DNA from: Mycolicibacter kumamotonensis | Lineage (GTDB): Bacteria; Actinomycetota; Actinomycetes; Mycobacteriales; Mycobacteriaceae | Length of the DNA: 64,000 nucleotides | Assembly: GCF_002086285.1 (NCBI RefSeq) | Contig: NZ_MVHU01000015.1 | Coordinates: forward strand, 37,549 to 101,548 | Direction of reading: 5' to 3' | Shown: positions 29,534-42,295 of the stretch, piece after piece | Layout of the letters: each line of letters opens with the position of its first letter | Position numbering within the stretch: position 1 is the first letter of the stretch | Program-made: the position numbers and the translations under genes | The notes under the pieces: generated by a model | Told to the model about the DNA's origin: nothing | Database searches by the model: none | What the model saw: only the letters and a program-made list of their open reading frames with translations

Positions 29534-30602
29534 CCTGTTCAACGTGATGTTGACCGTGCTGCTGATCGGGGCGAACGGCTTCTTCGTCGGCGCGGAGTTC
29601 TCGCTGATCTCGGCGCGCCGGGACCGGCTCGAGGCGCTGGCCGAACAGGGCCGCCGTGCCGCGGTCACCGTGATCCGCGCCGGCGAGCAGCTCCCGTTGA
29701 TGCTGGCCGGCTTCCAGCTCGGTGTGACGGTGTGCTCGATTCTGCTCGGCCGCATCGGCGAACCCGCCGTCGCCGACCTGCTCGAGCAGCCGTTCCGGCT
29801 GGCGGGTATCCCCGACCCGCTGCTGCACACCGTCGCGTTCGTCGTGGCGCTGTCGATCGTGGTCACGCTGCACGTGCTGTTCGGCGAGATGGTGCCGAAG
29901 AACATCACCCTGGCCGGCCCGGAGACGGCGGCGATGCTGTTGATCCCGCCCTATCTGATCTATATGGCGGCCGCCCGGCCGTTCATCGCGTTCTATCACC
30001 GGTGCGGCCACGCCGTGCTGCGCGCCCTGCGGGTGCAGCCCAAGGACGAGCTGGAGATCACGGTGTCCACCGTCGAACTGAGCGAGATGATCGCCGAGTC
30101 GGTCTCGGCGGGGCTGCTCGATCTCGAGGAGTACACCCGGTTGACCCGCGCCCTGCAGATCCGCACCCGTGCCGTCGCCGACGTGGCGCTCCCGGTCGGC
30201 GACATCCGGGCCGTTCCGGCGGCGGCCGCCGGCCGTGGCCCCGCCGTGGCCGCCGTCGAACTAGCGCTCGCGCAGACCGGCTACTCGCGGTTTCCCGTCG
30301 TGGACCAGGGCGAATTCGTCGGTTACCTGCACATCAAGGACGTCCTGCCGCTTCTCGAAGGCCCCGAGAGCCCGCAGAGCTCCGGAGCCGGCCAGGCGGT
30401 AGTCGACATCGGCGTGGTGCGGCCGCTGCCCCGGGTTCCGGCGTCGTTGCCGCTGGCCGACGCGTTGACCCTGCTGCGGCGCACCAACAGCCATCTGGCC
30501 CTGGCGGTCGATGAGGACGGCGCCGTGGTGGCGATGGTGGCCCTCGAGGACCTGGTCCAGGACGTCGTCGGCACCGTCCGCGATGGAACGCATCGTGTGT
30601 GA
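29526..30602 (+). CDS. CNNM/DUF21-CBS membrane protein (Rv1841c-like)
   Basis: 358 residues. The DUF21 domain shows [20 protein letters not shown] and [18 protein letters not shown], followed by a CBS pair (about 205-350) ending [24 protein letters not shown]. It lacks the CorC_HlyC domain present in the preceding gene, so it is probably the partner subunit. A likely role is Mg2+ homeostasis, of interest because the window also carries MgtC and an M-box, but that is inference. Confidence 0.9.
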   Translation: MADLFNVMLTVLLIGANGFFVGAEFSLISARRDRLEALAEQGRRAAVTVIRAGEQLPLMLAGFQLGVTVCSILLGRIGEPAVADLLEQPFRLAGIPDPLLHTVAFVVALSIVVTLHVLFGEMVPKNITLAGPETAAMLLIPPYLIYMAAARPFIAFYHRCGHAVLRALRVQPKDELEITVSTVELSEMIAESVSAGLLDLEEYTRLTRALQIRTRAVADVALPVGDIRAVPAAAAGRGPAVAAVELALAQTGYSRFPVVDQGEFVGYLHIKDVLPLLEGPESPQSSGAGQAVVDIGVVRPLPRVPASLPLADALTLLRRTNSHLALAVDEDGAVVAMVALEDLVQDVVGTVRDGTHRV

Positions 30603-31476
30603 CGAGAGCGAATCCGCACTGGACACCGAGCAGTGGCAGGCCCGGGCGACGGCCTACCGGCTGCGACTGGAGCACTTTCTCACCCCTGCGCTGCGCCGAA
30701 TCGCCGCGGGGGATCCGGTACCGAAATTCCTGTTCGGGTACTACAGCCTGCGCCCGCGGCAGTTGCGCGCCTGGAACCCCGGATTCGGGGTGGCGCTGAC
30801 GGGGGCCGCGGCGCTGCGCGACTACCGGGGTCGCCGGGGGTACGCCGTGGCGAACGGCCGCGTCGGTGTCGCCGAGGCGTTCGTCCGTGAGCGTGCCGAC
30901 ACCGTGATGTTTGTCGCACGGCTGTTACGGGCCACCGCCGCCCGCCCGGCGCAGCTGAACTGTTTCGGCCTGCACGAGTGGGCGATGCTGTATCGCAGCG
31001 AGACCGTCCGGCACGGCCACGTTCCGCTGCGATTGACCACAGCCGAACTGGACCGGGTCGTTGAAGCAATACCGTTGCGCTGCACGCATTTCGACGCATT
31101 CCGGTTCTTCACTCCGGCGGCCGTGCCCCGCAACGCCGGGACGCCGAGCAGGGCCACCCAGACCGCGTGGGAACAGCCGGGTTGTCTGCACGCCACCATG
31201 GACTTGTACAAGTGGTGCTACAAGCTGGGACCGCTGATCGACTCCGAGTTGCTGCTGGACTGCCTGCAATTGGCGGCGGCGGCGCGCGAGATCGACATGC
31301 GGGCGAGCCCATATGACCTGAGCGGGTACGGCTATGAGCCGATCCGCATCGAAAACCCGGCCGGCCGTGCCGAATACGTCCGTTGCCAGACCGGGATCGC
31401 GCAACGGGCCGCGCCGTTGCGGGCAGCCCTGCTCAAGCGGTGTGACCTGCTATTGGCAGTCGCCGGATGCGGATAG
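30583..31476 (+). CDS. Conserved actinobacterial protein, often annotated 3-methyladenine DNA glycosylase
   Basis: 297 residues from ATG 30583, overlapping the preceding stop by 20 nt; GTG codons slightly downstream are alternatives. The family is well conserved in actinobacteria: KFLFGYYSLRPRQLRAWNPG, LNCFGLHEWAMLYR, RCTHFDAFRFFTPAA, EQPGCLHATMDLYKWCYKLG and REIDMRASPYDLSGYGYEP. I recall automatic annotations as 3-methyladenine DNA glycosylase, but I see no HhH or AAG/Tag motif that would justify the name. The conserved His/Cys/Asp residues suggest an enzyme. It lies 49 bp before malate synthase. Confidence 0.75.
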   Translation: MERIVCDESESALDTEQWQARATAYRLRLEHFLTPALRRIAAGDPVPKFLFGYYSLRPRQLRAWNPGFGVALTGAAALRDYRGRRGYAVANGRVGVAEAFVRERADTVMFVARLLRATAARPAQLNCFGLHEWAMLYRSETVRHGHVPLRLTTAELDRVVEAIPLRCTHFDAFRFFTPAAVPRNAGTPSRATQTAWEQPGCLHATMDLYKWCYKLGPLIDSELLLDCLQLAAAAREIDMRASPYDLSGYGYEPIRIENPAGRAEYVRCQTGIAQRAAPLRAALLKRCDLLLAVAGCG

Positions 31477-31525
31477 TCAGGCGGTCGGCCGGTAAGGTGG
31501 TGGATTGGCTATGAGGGAGGAAATG

Positions 31526-33739
31526 ATGACGGACCGGGTGTCGGTGGGCGATTTGCGGGTGGCTCGCGTGCTGTACAACTTCATCACCGACGAGGCGCTG
31601 CCGGGCACCGGCATCGACCCGGACAGCTTCTGGGCGGGTGTGGACAAGGTCGTCGCCGACCTGACCCCGAAAAACCAGGAACTGCTGGCGCGTCGCGACG
31701 AGTTGCAGGCACAGATCGACAAGTGGCACCGGCACCGGGTGATCGAGCCCTTGGACACCGAGGCCTACCGGGAATTCCTCACCGAGATCGGCTACCTGCT
31801 GCCCGAGCCGGAGGACTTCACGATCACCACGGCGGGTGTGGACGACGAGATCGCCGCGCAGGCCGGCCCACAGCTGGTGGTGCCGGTGCTCAACGCCCGG
31901 TTCGCGCTCAACGCCGCCAACGCCCGCTGGGGGTCACTGTACGACGCGCTGTACGGAACCGACGTGATCAGCGAGGACGACGGCGCCACGAAGGTGCCCC
32001 CCGGGGAGAGCAGCGGCTATAACCCGGTGCGTGGCGACAAGGTGATCGCCTACGCGCGAAAGTTCCTCGATGAGTCGGTGCCGCTGGCCAACGGCGCGTG
32101 GACCGAAGTCAAGGCCTTCGCGGTGAAGGACGGCGCGCTGGTGGTCACGCTGGGCGACGGCCTGGAGACAACGGTCGCCGCGCCGGGAGAGTTCGTCGGC
32201 TACACCGGTGACGCCGAATCGCCGTCGTCGGTACTGCTGGCCCATCACGGACTGCACATCGAGATCCTGATCGACCCGTCGTCGCCGATCGGGGCAACAG
32301 ACGCCGCGGGCATCAAGGACGTGGTGCTGGAGTCCGCGGTCACCACGATCATGGACTTCGAGGACTCGGTGGCCGCCGTCGACGCCGACGACAAGGTGCT
32401 CGGGTACCGCAACTGGCTGGGCCTGAACCGCGGGGACCTGGCCGAAGAGGTCAGCAAGGACGGCAAGACATTCACCCGCACCCTGGCCGCCGACCGTGAG
32501 TTCACCGGGCCGGACGGGGCGACGGTGACCCTGCCGGGGCGCAGCCTGATGTTCGTCCGCAACGTCGGCCACCTGATGACCAACGACGCCATCCTCTACG
32601 GCGCCGAGGGCGACGAGGGCGCCGAAGTGTTCGAGGGCATTCAGGATGCGCTGTTCACCGGCCTGATCGCCATGCACGGCCTGTCCGCCTCCGAGGACAC
32701 CGGGCCGCTGATCAACAGCCGCACCGGGTCGATCTACATCGTCAAACCCAAGATGCACGGGCCCGACGAGGTGGCGTTCACCGCCGAGTTGTTCAGCCGG
32801 GTCGAAGATGTCCTGGGGTTGCCGCAGGCGACTCTCAAGATCGGCATCATGGACGAGGAGCGGCGCACCACCGTCAACTTGCGGGCCTGCATCAAAGCCG
32901 CCGCCGACCGGGTGGTGTTCATCAACACCGGCTTCCTGGATCGCACTGGCGATGAGATCCACACTTCGATGGAGGCCGGGCCGATGGTCCGCAAGGCCAC
33001 CATGAAATCGCAGCCGTGGATCCTGGCCTATGAGGACAACAACGTCGATGCGGGCCTGGCGACCGGTTTCACCGGCCACGCCCAGATCGGTAAGGGCATG
33101 TGGGCGATGACGGACCTGATGGCCGACATGGTGGAGCAGAAGATCGGGCATCCGCGCGCCGGTGCCACCACCGCCTGGGTGCCCTCGCCGACCGCCGCCA
33201 CCCTGCACGCGATGCACTACCACCAGGTGGACGTTTTCGAGGTGCAGAAGGAGCTGGCCGGAAAGCGCCGCGCCACAATCGATCAGCTGTTGACGATTCC
33301 ACTCTCCGAGGGGCTGGCCTGGGCGCCCGACGAGATCCGCGAAGAGGTCGACAACAACTGCCAGTCCATCCTCGGGTACGTGGTGCGCTGGATCTCCCAA
33401 GGTGTGGGGTGCTCGAAGGTTCCGGACATCCACGACGTCGCACTGATGGAAGACCGTGCGACACTGCGGATCTCGTCCCAGCTGCTGGCAAACTGGCTGC
33501 GGCACGGGGTGATCACCGCTGACGACGTGCAGTCCAGTCTGGAACGGATGGCCCCGGCCGTGGACCGGCAGAACGCGGGCGACCCGAACTATCTGCCGAT
33601 GGCGCCGGACTTCGACGACAGCATCGCGTTCGCGGCCGCGCGGGAGTTGATCCTGTCGGGAACCAGTCAGCCCAACGGCTACACCGAGCCGATCCTGCAC
33701 CGGCGCCGCCGAGAGTTCAAAGCCCGCGCCGGCGTCTGA
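31526..33739 (+). CDS. glcB: Malate synthase G
   Basis: 737 residues from ATG 31526 ([19 protein letters not shown]), selected for the AGGGAGG site at 31514-31520 and identity to the H37Rv start. Key segments are [69 protein letters not shown] and the C-terminal [18 protein letters not shown]. GlcB condenses glyoxylate with acetyl-CoA to malate, completing the glyoxylate shunt. A short insertion after the DVISEDDGA loop distinguishes it slightly from H37Rv. VapBC13 and PE_PGRS34, which lie beside glcB in H37Rv, are absent. Confidence 0.97.
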   Translation: MTDRVSVGDLRVARVLYNFITDEALPGTGIDPDSFWAGVDKVVADLTPKNQELLARRDELQAQIDKWHRHRVIEPLDTEAYREFLTEIGYLLPEPEDFTITTAGVDDEIAAQAGPQLVVPVLNARFALNAANARWGSLYDALYGTDVISEDDGATKVPPGESSGYNPVRGDKVIAYARKFLDESVPLANGAWTEVKAFAVKDGALVVTLGDGLETTVAAPGEFVGYTGDAESPSSVLLAHHGLHIEILIDPSSPIGATDAAGIKDVVLESAVTTIMDFEDSVAAVDADDKVLGYRNWLGLNRGDLAEEVSKDGKTFTRTLAADREFTGPDGATVTLPGRSLMFVRNVGHLMTNDAILYGAEGDEGAEVFEGIQDALFTGLIAMHGLSASEDTGPLINSRTGSIYIVKPKMHGPDEVAFTAELFSRVEDVLGLPQATLKIGIMDEERRTTVNLRACIKAAADRVVFINTGFLDRTGDEIHTSMEAGPMVRKATMKSQPWILAYEDNNVDAGLATGFTGHAQIGKGMWAMTDLMADMVEQKIGHPRAGATTAWVPSPTAATLHAMHYHQVDVFEVQKELAGKRRATIDQLLTIPLSEGLAWAPDEIREEVDNNCQSILGYVVRWISQGVGCSKVPDIHDVALMEDRATLRISSQLLANWLRHGVITADDVQSSLERMAPAVDRQNAGDPNYLPMAPDFDDSIAFAAARELILSGTSQPNGYTEPILHRRRREFKARAGV

Positions 33740-33809
33740 GCCCCAGGCGGATCTTCAGTGGAATTGACCGTGGCCGCAGAGCTGACCGGGCGGAGAGGAC
33801 GCATCCACC

Positions 33810-35885
33810 GTGGGTAGGCACAGTTTGCCCGGCCCGGACGATTTCGCTGAGGACCCACTCGGGCGCGACGAGCCCGACTACGGCGATGACGACACCGCAA
33901 CGCCCGATCCGTTCGGCTTCGGCGACCCGGACGACGACGAGTACGTCGACGACTATCACGACGCGCTCTACGACGATTCGTTCGGCGGCGGAGCCGGATA
34001 CGACGCCGACCCGGCGCAGTACATGCGGCGCGGCGGCCACGACGACGAAGAAACGCGTTACCGCACCGGGCCTTTCGGCGCATTCGGCGCGCATGCCGGC
34101 GAATCCCCCTCGGCGGAACGCGACGAGCCTCGCGGCGGCCACCGCAACCTGGACCGGTGGCGCCGGCACCGCAACGACGCCGGGCCCCGTGGTGTCAGCG
34201 TCGGTGTGGTCGCCGCACTGGTGACGGTGATCGTCGTGGTGGGCGCCGTGATCCTGTGGCGCTTCTTCGGCAACTCACTGTCGCATCGGTCGGCCGTGGC
34301 CGCTGGCGCCTGCGCGGAGGGCGACCTGACTGTCGCCGTTGTCGCGGACCCTTCGATCGCCGATCACGTGCAGGGATTCGCCGACCGCTTCAACAAGACC
34401 GCCAAGCCGGTGGGCGATCGCTGCGTGTCGGTCCAGGTCAAACCGGTGGATTCGGACGCCGTCGTCAGCGGATTCATCGGTGACTGGCCGGCCCAGTTGG
34501 GTCAGCGCCCCGCACTGTGGATCCCGGGCAGCTCGATTTCGGCGGCCCGCCTGCAGGCCTCGGCGGGCCAGGAGACCGTCAGCGACAGCCGCTCTTTGGT
34601 CACCTCGCCGGTGCTGCTGGCCGTCCGACCCGAACTCAAGCCCGCTCTGCAGAAGCAGACCTGGGCGAGCCTGCCGGAGCTGCAGACCGACCCCGACGGT
34701 TTGGGCCGACTCGGGCTTCCCGGCTGGGGGCAGTTGCGGCTGGCGCTGCCGATCGGCGGCAACGGCGATGCAGCTTTCCTGGCCGGTGAGGCCGTGGCGG
34801 CCGGCACCGCCCCGAAGGGCGCCCCCGCCACCGACGGGACTCCCGCGGTACACCGACTGGCCGGCGCCCAGCCCCAACTCGCCGACAGCTCACTGGCTGA
34901 GGCCATGAACGTTTTGCTGCGCCAAGGCGATCCGGCGGCCGCACCGGTACACGCGGTGGTGACCACCGAGCAGCAACTGTTCACCCGGGCGCAGTCCTTG
35001 TCGGATCCGTCGCGCTCGCTCGGTTCCTGGCTGCCGGCCGGGCCGGTGCCGGTGGCCGACTACCCCACCGTCCTGCTCGCCGGGTCGTGGCTGTCGCAGG
35101 AACAGGTCAGCGCCGCCAGCGAGTTCGCCCGCTTCGCCCGCAAGCCGGACCAGCTCGCGGAGTTGGCCAAGGCCGGATTCCGGGTCGAGGGCGTCGCCTC
35201 GCCGAGCAGCGAAGTCACCGACTTCCCGGCGGTGTCGGACACCCTGTCGGTGGGCGACGACGCGATGCGGGCCACCTTGGCCAATGCGCTGACCACCCTG
35301 CCGGGCAGTTCGGCGGTGACGATCATGCTCGATGCGTCCATGACCACCGACGAGGGCGGCAAGACCCGGCTGGCCCACGTGATCGCCGCCCTGGACCAAC
35401 GGATCAGGGCGCTGCCGCCGAACTCCGCGGTGGGTTTGTGGACCTTTGACGGTGTGGAGGGCCGCAACGTGGTCACCGCCGGCCCCCTGGACGAACAGGT
35501 CAACGGCGGACTCCGGTCCGAGACGTTGGTCGGGGAACTCGACGGCCTGAGCTCGACGTCCGGTGGCGCGGTGTCGTTCACCACGCTGCGGTTGGTCTAC
35601 AACCAGGCGCTGTCCAACTACCGTGCTGGGCAAACCAACTCGGTGCTGGTGATCACCGCCGGCCCGCACACCGACCGGACGCTGGACGGCCCCGGATTGC
35701 AGGAGTTCATCCGGTCGAACACCGACCCCGAACGCCCGGTCGCCGTGAACGTCATCGACTTCGGCGCCGACGCCGATCAGGCGACCTGGCAGTCGGTGGC
35801 TCAACTGTCCGGCGGCACGTATCAGAACCTTCGGGGGGCGAACACCCCCGAGCTGGCCGGCGCGCTGAACACGCTGCTGGGCTGA
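33810..35885 (+). CDS. Membrane-anchored protein with substrate-binding-like and VWA domains (Rv1836c-like)
   Basis: 691 residues from GTG 33810. The order is: an acidic, probably disordered cytoplasmic tail of about 120 residues rich in Asp/Glu/Tyr; one TM helix (GVVAALVTVIVVVGAVILW); an extracellular substrate-binding-like region (AEGDLTVAVVADPSIADHVQ..); and a C-terminal von Willebrand A domain with TIMLDASMTTDEGGKTRLA (MIDAS D-x-S), NSAVGLWTFDGVEG and VLVITAGPHTDRTLDGPG. VWA domains usually mediate metal-dependent protein contacts. The function is unknown. It is transcribed with glcB or from its own promoter in the 70-bp gap. Confidence 0.85.
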   Translation: MGRHSLPGPDDFAEDPLGRDEPDYGDDDTATPDPFGFGDPDDDEYVDDYHDALYDDSFGGGAGYDADPAQYMRRGGHDDEETRYRTGPFGAFGAHAGESPSAERDEPRGGHRNLDRWRRHRNDAGPRGVSVGVVAALVTVIVVVGAVILWRFFGNSLSHRSAVAAGACAEGDLTVAVVADPSIADHVQGFADRFNKTAKPVGDRCVSVQVKPVDSDAVVSGFIGDWPAQLGQRPALWIPGSSISAARLQASAGQETVSDSRSLVTSPVLLAVRPELKPALQKQTWASLPELQTDPDGLGRLGLPGWGQLRLALPIGGNGDAAFLAGEAVAAGTAPKGAPATDGTPAVHRLAGAQPQLADSSLAEAMNVLLRQGDPAAAPVHAVVTTEQQLFTRAQSLSDPSRSLGSWLPAGPVPVADYPTVLLAGSWLSQEQVSAASEFARFARKPDQLAELAKAGFRVEGVASPSSEVTDFPAVSDTLSVGDDAMRATLANALTTLPGSSAVTIMLDASMTTDEGGKTRLAHVIAALDQRIRALPPNSAVGLWTFDGVEGRNVVTAGPLDEQVNGGLRSETLVGELDGLSSTSGGAVSFTTLRLVYNQALSNYRAGQTNSVLVITAGPHTDRTLDGPGLQEFIRSNTDPERPVAVNVIDFGADADQATWQSVAQLSGGTYQNLRGANTPELAGALNTLLG

Positions 35886-35894
35886 TCCCGCCCG

Positions 35895-38108
35895 TCAGGC
35901 GCCCAGGGCGTCGAGGATCTGCTGCGGGATGACGTCCACCAGCTGGGTGATCATGCCACCGAAGGATCCGACGCTGATGTCGGCCAGGTCCAGGTTCCCC
36001 AGGCCCAAGCTGTCGAGCAGATCGGTCAGGGTCAGGTCCAGCGGGGGAATCAGGTCACCCAGGTTCAGCGGCAGGTCGTCGAGACCCAGGCCGCTGATCA
36101 GGCCACCCAGGTCCAGGCCGTTGAGCAGGCCGGTGATGTCGATGCCACCTAGACCCAATCCACCCAGCAGCTCGCTCAGCGACAGGTCGCCGGTCGACGC
36201 CGGGAAGCCCAGCGCCTCCAGCACCCCGCCGACGGTCAGGTCCTGACCGAGCACGATCCCCAGATCGCCGAGCAGGCCACCGAGGGTCAGGTCGTTCGAC
36301 GACAGACCCAGGTCACCGAGCAGGCCGCCGATCGACAGGCCGCTGCCGTCCAACCCCAGATCGCCGAGCAGGCCGCCGATCGTCAGGCCGCCGGGTGTCG
36401 AACCCAAAACGTCGAGCAGATCACCGACGGTCAGGCCGTTGCCGTCCAGGCCCAGGTCGCCGAGCAGGTCACCGATCGTCGTGCCGGCACCGGAGAGTCC
36501 CAGCGCACCCAGCAGGTCATCGAGTGTCAGGCCGGCGGTCGACAGCCCCAGGCCACCGAGCAGATCGTCGAGGCCCAGGCTGGCGGGCGTGATACCCAAG
36601 GCGCTGAACAGGCCGTCGAGCAGGCCGCCGATGCTCGGGGCGGTGGAAGGTATGAGGGCGCTGATAGTGGTGATGAGAAGGCTGACCGCCCCGGTCACCA
36701 CGCCGTTCAACGGAATGCCGAACGCGCTCAGCACGCCCTCCAGAGCCGACGTCAGCAAACTGACCACGCTCCCGCCGGGCAGTGCATCGCCGGCGCCCAG
36801 GCCGATCAGGCTGAGCAGCAGATCCGGGCTGACCGTGCTCGACGGGTCCAGGCCCAGCGAACCGAGCAGCGCGTTCAACATCGTCGTCGACACCGACGTG
36901 CTCGGGTCGAGTCCCAGCGCGCCGAGCAGACTGTTGATCACGTCCGGCGTCAGGGCGCTGCCCGAATCCAGCCCCAGCGAGTTCAGCAGATCGGTCAGCA
37001 CCGCCGGCGAGATCACCCCGTCCGGGTCCAGTCCCAGCGAACTCAACAGGCCGTTCACCACATCCGTCGACACCCCGCCGGTCGGGTCGAGCCCCAGCGT
37101 GCCGAGCAGGCTGTTGAGCATGGTCGTCGACAGCGCGTTCGCCGGGTCCAGCCCCACCAGGGCCAGCAGGCTGGCCGGCGACAGCAGCGTCGTCGGGTCG
37201 ATCCCGAACGCGCTCAGCACGCTGCTGAGCGGCAGATCGTTCAGGTCGACTCCGGTGTCCAGGCCCAGCCCGTTCAAGACGCTGGTCAAGCCGAGGCTGC
37301 CCAACCCGAGGTTGCCGAGCCCCAGGAAGCTCAGCAGCCCGCCCAGGTCGGTGATCCCGCTGCCGAGGTTGAGCAGGTCGCCCAGCCCGTCGTCGCTGAT
37401 GCCCAGTTCACTGAGCAGGCTGCCCAGGGTCAGGTTGCCCAGCCCGAGCTGATCGATCAGGTTCTGCAGGTCCAGGTTGGTCAGGTCCAGGTTGCCCAGA
37501 CCCAGGGCGTTGAGCAACTGGACCAGGTTGAGGTTCACCTCCAGGTTCTGCACCGGGGCGAGCACGCCGTTGAGCACCGGGATGTTGATGATGCCGCCGA
37601 GCAGGCTGACGTTCTGGGCACCGTTGAGGTAGGCGTCGGCGATGGTGGCCGGCGCGCTGAACAGGCCGGAGAAGTCCCCGCCGGCCATCTGGGCCGCGGC
37701 GTTGCTGATCGCCTGGGAGGTCAGCGCCTGCGCGCCCATGCTGGCGATCGCCAGTTCGAGGCCGGGCGGCAGCTGCACCGAGACCGTCGCCGGCAGGTCG
37801 GAGATGTCGGTGGTGATGGTCGGCGTAATGCTGGTGAACGCGCTGATCACCCCGAACGGGTCGGTGAACAGCTTGCCGAAGACCGCCGTGATGGCGCCCC
37901 AGTCGGCGTTGTCACTGATGTTGGTCAGGTTCGCGGTGGTGTGGGTGAACAGATCCGACCAGGCATCGGTCAGCTGCACGGCGTGGAACTCGGCGCCGGC
38001 GGCCGGGAGCAGCGGTGTCACCGGCGCGATCGGCGCGACCGCGACGATGCCGGCGCCCGCGACGGCGATGCCGGCGGTGAGATACGGGCGAAGCGCAAGT
38101 TGCTGCAT
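35895..38108 (-). CDS. Large secreted Leu/Gly-rich tandem-repeat protein
   Basis: 737 residues from ATG 38108, preceded by GAGGAGA. A signal peptide (MQQLALRPYLTAGIAVAGAGIV) and the sequence AEFHAVQLTDAWSDLF open the protein; a non-repetitive helical region runs to about residue 190. The remainder is repeats. A 20-residue unit (LGLDPxxxVSTxxLNxLLGS, about five copies) and a 16-residue unit (LGLDGxGLTIGGLLGD, about five to six copies) are separated by a hydrophobic spacer, SVVSLLTSALEGVLSAFGIP. The last 40 residues return to a unique sequence ending QQILDALGA. The regular heptad-free spacing suggests a solenoid. Not a PGRS protein: GGX triplets are rare. Function unknown. Confidence 0.85.
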   Translation of the reverse strand: MQQLALRPYLTAGIAVAGAGIVAVAPIAPVTPLLPAAGAEFHAVQLTDAWSDLFTHTTANLTNISDNADWGAITAVFGKLFTDPFGVISAFTSITPTITTDISDLPATVSVQLPPGLELAIASMGAQALTSQAISNAAAQMAGGDFSGLFSAPATIADAYLNGAQNVSLLGGIINIPVLNGVLAPVQNLEVNLNLVQLLNALGLGNLDLTNLDLQNLIDQLGLGNLTLGSLLSELGISDDGLGDLLNLGSGITDLGGLLSFLGLGNLGLGSLGLTSVLNGLGLDTGVDLNDLPLSSVLSAFGIDPTTLLSPASLLALVGLDPANALSTTMLNSLLGTLGLDPTGGVSTDVVNGLLSSLGLDPDGVISPAVLTDLLNSLGLDSGSALTPDVINSLLGALGLDPSTSVSTTMLNALLGSLGLDPSSTVSPDLLLSLIGLGAGDALPGGSVVSLLTSALEGVLSAFGIPLNGVVTGAVSLLITTISALIPSTAPSIGGLLDGLFSALGITPASLGLDDLLGGLGLSTAGLTLDDLLGALGLSGAGTTIGDLLGDLGLDGNGLTVGDLLDVLGSTPGGLTIGGLLGDLGLDGSGLSIGGLLGDLGLSSNDLTLGGLLGDLGIVLGQDLTVGGVLEALGFPASTGDLSLSELLGGLGLGGIDITGLLNGLDLGGLISGLGLDDLPLNLGDLIPPLDLTLTDLLDSLGLGNLDLADISVGSFGGMITQLVDVIPQQILDALGA
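36190..37210 (-). repeat. Two coding tandem-repeat arrays (60-bp and 48-bp units)
   Basis: The DNA of the preceding gene carries about five 60-bp units (roughly 36800-37210) and about five to six 48-bp units (roughly 36190-36600). Copies diverge at the nucleotide level, so the arrays are ancient rather than freshly expanded. Confidence 0.7.
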
Positions 38109-38232
38109 GATCTCTCCTCAGTGTGATCCCCGTCACCGGTTAGGTGAGACCAGCTTAAACTAATTTCTTGTCACACATGAGAGTTCACTGATTTTTCGCC
38201 AGCGCAACTGTTTCGGAAGCCAGCAGCCTCGC

Positions 38233-38238
38233 TATACT
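38233..38238 (+). promoter_or_regulatory. Candidate -10 element TATACT
   Basis: TATACT matches the mycobacterial TANNNT -10 and lies about 25 bp before a strong hairpin. It would start a transcript near 38245 toward the gene at 38462. No good -35 is seen, which is common in mycobacteria. Confidence 0.4.
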
Positions 38239-38260
38239 ACAGCACCCCAACGCGCGCAGC

Positions 38261-38378
38261 GGTCGACCCGAGCGGTGCCCGGAATCGCCCGGTCGCCGCT
38301 CGGGTCGACCGTCGGCTGCCATTACAACCCGATTCCCCGCGGCACGCAACTAAATTGCACAAAGTGTGATTGTTTTTA
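38261..38378 (+). ncRNA. Structured leader or small RNA: 15-bp perfect hairpin plus terminator-like hairpin
   Basis: GGTCGACCCGAGCGG (38261-38275) and its exact reverse complement (38296-38310) form a 15-bp perfect stem with a C-rich 20-nt loop. AATTGCAC-AAA-GTGTGATT (38353-38371, with two wobble pairs) follows, with GTTTTTATT after it, an intrinsic-terminator-like arrangement unusual for mycobacteria. This may be a leader controlling 38462-39055 or an independent small RNA. It matches no RNA family I recognise. Confidence 0.45.
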
Positions 38379-38461
38379 TTCCGACTTCCGCAAGGCCTCC
38401 GCCCACGTGTAGGTTTTCCTCGCTAACTGAACAGCGGCACAAGACTTTTGGGGGGAAATCA

Positions 38462-39055
38462 ATGGTCGGACAGCAGGTGACTCGGCTCGATGCGGTGGCA
38501 GGTATCGCCCTGCTGTGGACCGGGTTCATGGTCATCAGCCCGATTGCGCCGCACACCGCGGCCGAACCGACCACGGCTGCGGTCGAACTCACCGCGGCAA
38601 GCACGCCGGAACCGGGCGACTTCCTGGGCCTGGGGCAGTTCGCCACTCAGATGGCCGAGGTCAACGAGCTGATCGGCCGTTTCGTGCAGTACGTCCCCGA
38701 GGTGCTCAATCAGCAGTTCACCAGCTTGAACGACGTGGTGAACTCCTCGCTCGCCGATCTCGACTGGTCCGATCTGGGCGCGAGCATGAACGCGCTGGGC
38801 GCGAATCTCGACGAGTGGGAGCAGGGCTTCTGGGCGCAGATGTGGCAGTTCGCCGAGAACATGGACACCGACCCCACCACCGGTGAGCTGGTGCCGAGCC
38901 TGTGCAACATCCTCAACGTTCTCGGCAACGACCTGTCGAACCAGTTCCAGATCATGGTTGCCGGAATCAACGACATGGGCAACGAGCTCTCGGCTCAGTT
39001 CCAGAACGTGATGGACGGGCTGGACGGTTTCTTCGACGGCCTCAACGGCCTCTGA
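38462..39055 (+). CDS. Small secreted protein of unknown function
   Basis: 197 residues from ATG 38462, with GGGGGGAAA as ribosome site. The signal peptide (LDAVAGIALLWTGFMVISP) leads to VELTAASTPEPGDFLGLGQ, then amphipathic helices (EVNELIGRFVQYVPEVLNQQ, DLGASMNALGANLDEWEQGF) and a repeating tail: NELSAQFQNVMDGLDGFFDG. There is one cysteine, LVPSLCNILNVLG. No family recognised. It is divergent from the large repeat protein and shares the post-signal (V)(Q/E)LT pattern with it. Confidence 0.75.
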   Translation: MVGQQVTRLDAVAGIALLWTGFMVISPIAPHTAAEPTTAAVELTAASTPEPGDFLGLGQFATQMAEVNELIGRFVQYVPEVLNQQFTSLNDVVNSSLADLDWSDLGASMNALGANLDEWEQGFWAQMWQFAENMDTDPTTGELVPSLCNILNVLGNDLSNQFQIMVAGINDMGNELSAQFQNVMDGLDGFFDGLNGL

Positions 39056-39091
39056 GCCGATCCCCGCGCCTGGGCCCGGATGCTTCCGGGC

Positions 39092-41923
<2,832 letters not shown>

Positions 41924-41974
41924 GAGTGGGTCTCCTGGCATCGGGAGCGGGCTATGACGAGTCAGTCGATCTGG

Positions 41975-42205
41975 CCCTCCCCCTCTGTCCTCACCCGTAC
42001 GCCGGGCGCCTGAGAGCTTCGGCCGCGGCCACCGCGCCGGGCGCGGGTGCGGGCCTTTCCCCATCGGCGGGCGGCGCCGTCACCGGCCGCCGCCACTTTC
42101 CAGAGGCATCGGAATCCCGGGCGGTCCGTGGGCCTGAGAGGTTGTCGGAGAGGTGTTGCTCCTTCGGCGTCTGCGGCTGGCTGCCGCAGAACTCTCCCGC
42201 GTCGA
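41975..42205 (-). promoter_or_regulatory. Tandem glycine riboswitch in the gcvB leader
   Basis: Read on the minus strand, aptamer 1 shows GGGAGAGTTCTGCGG, CGCCGAAGGAGCAA, CTCTCAGGC and GGACCG in the order of the glycine riboswitch consensus. Aptamer 2 follows after a linker with CGAAGCTCTCAGGCG, GGACAGAGGGGG. Cooperative tandem aptamers bind glycine. Glycine generally turns gcv genes on. The leader ends about 50 nt before the gcvB start. Confidence 0.92.
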
Positions 42206-42221
42206 GTGCGATGCGCTGACC

Positions 42222-42227
42222 AGTTTA
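42222..42227 (-). promoter_or_regulatory. Candidate -10 element of the gcvB transcript
   Basis: Minus strand TAAACT (TANNNT) sits 17 bp upstream of aptamer 1, which places a start near 42215 and the riboswitch at the very 5' end of the RNA. Confidence 0.4.
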
Positions 42228-42295
42228 CCCGGCGATGCGAGGCGCAAACGCACGCCGTGATCACGACGCGCGGCGCCGCGCGAAGGGAGGTGGCG

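Noticed and set aside
31934..33700. 588-codon minus-strand open frame opposite glcB
   Set aside because: Antisense shadow of malate synthase G, whose conserved residues are all on the plus strand.
41924..42064. N-terminal extension of gcvB to 42064
   Set aside because: It would translate the second glycine aptamer; the protein matches the family only from about 41923.
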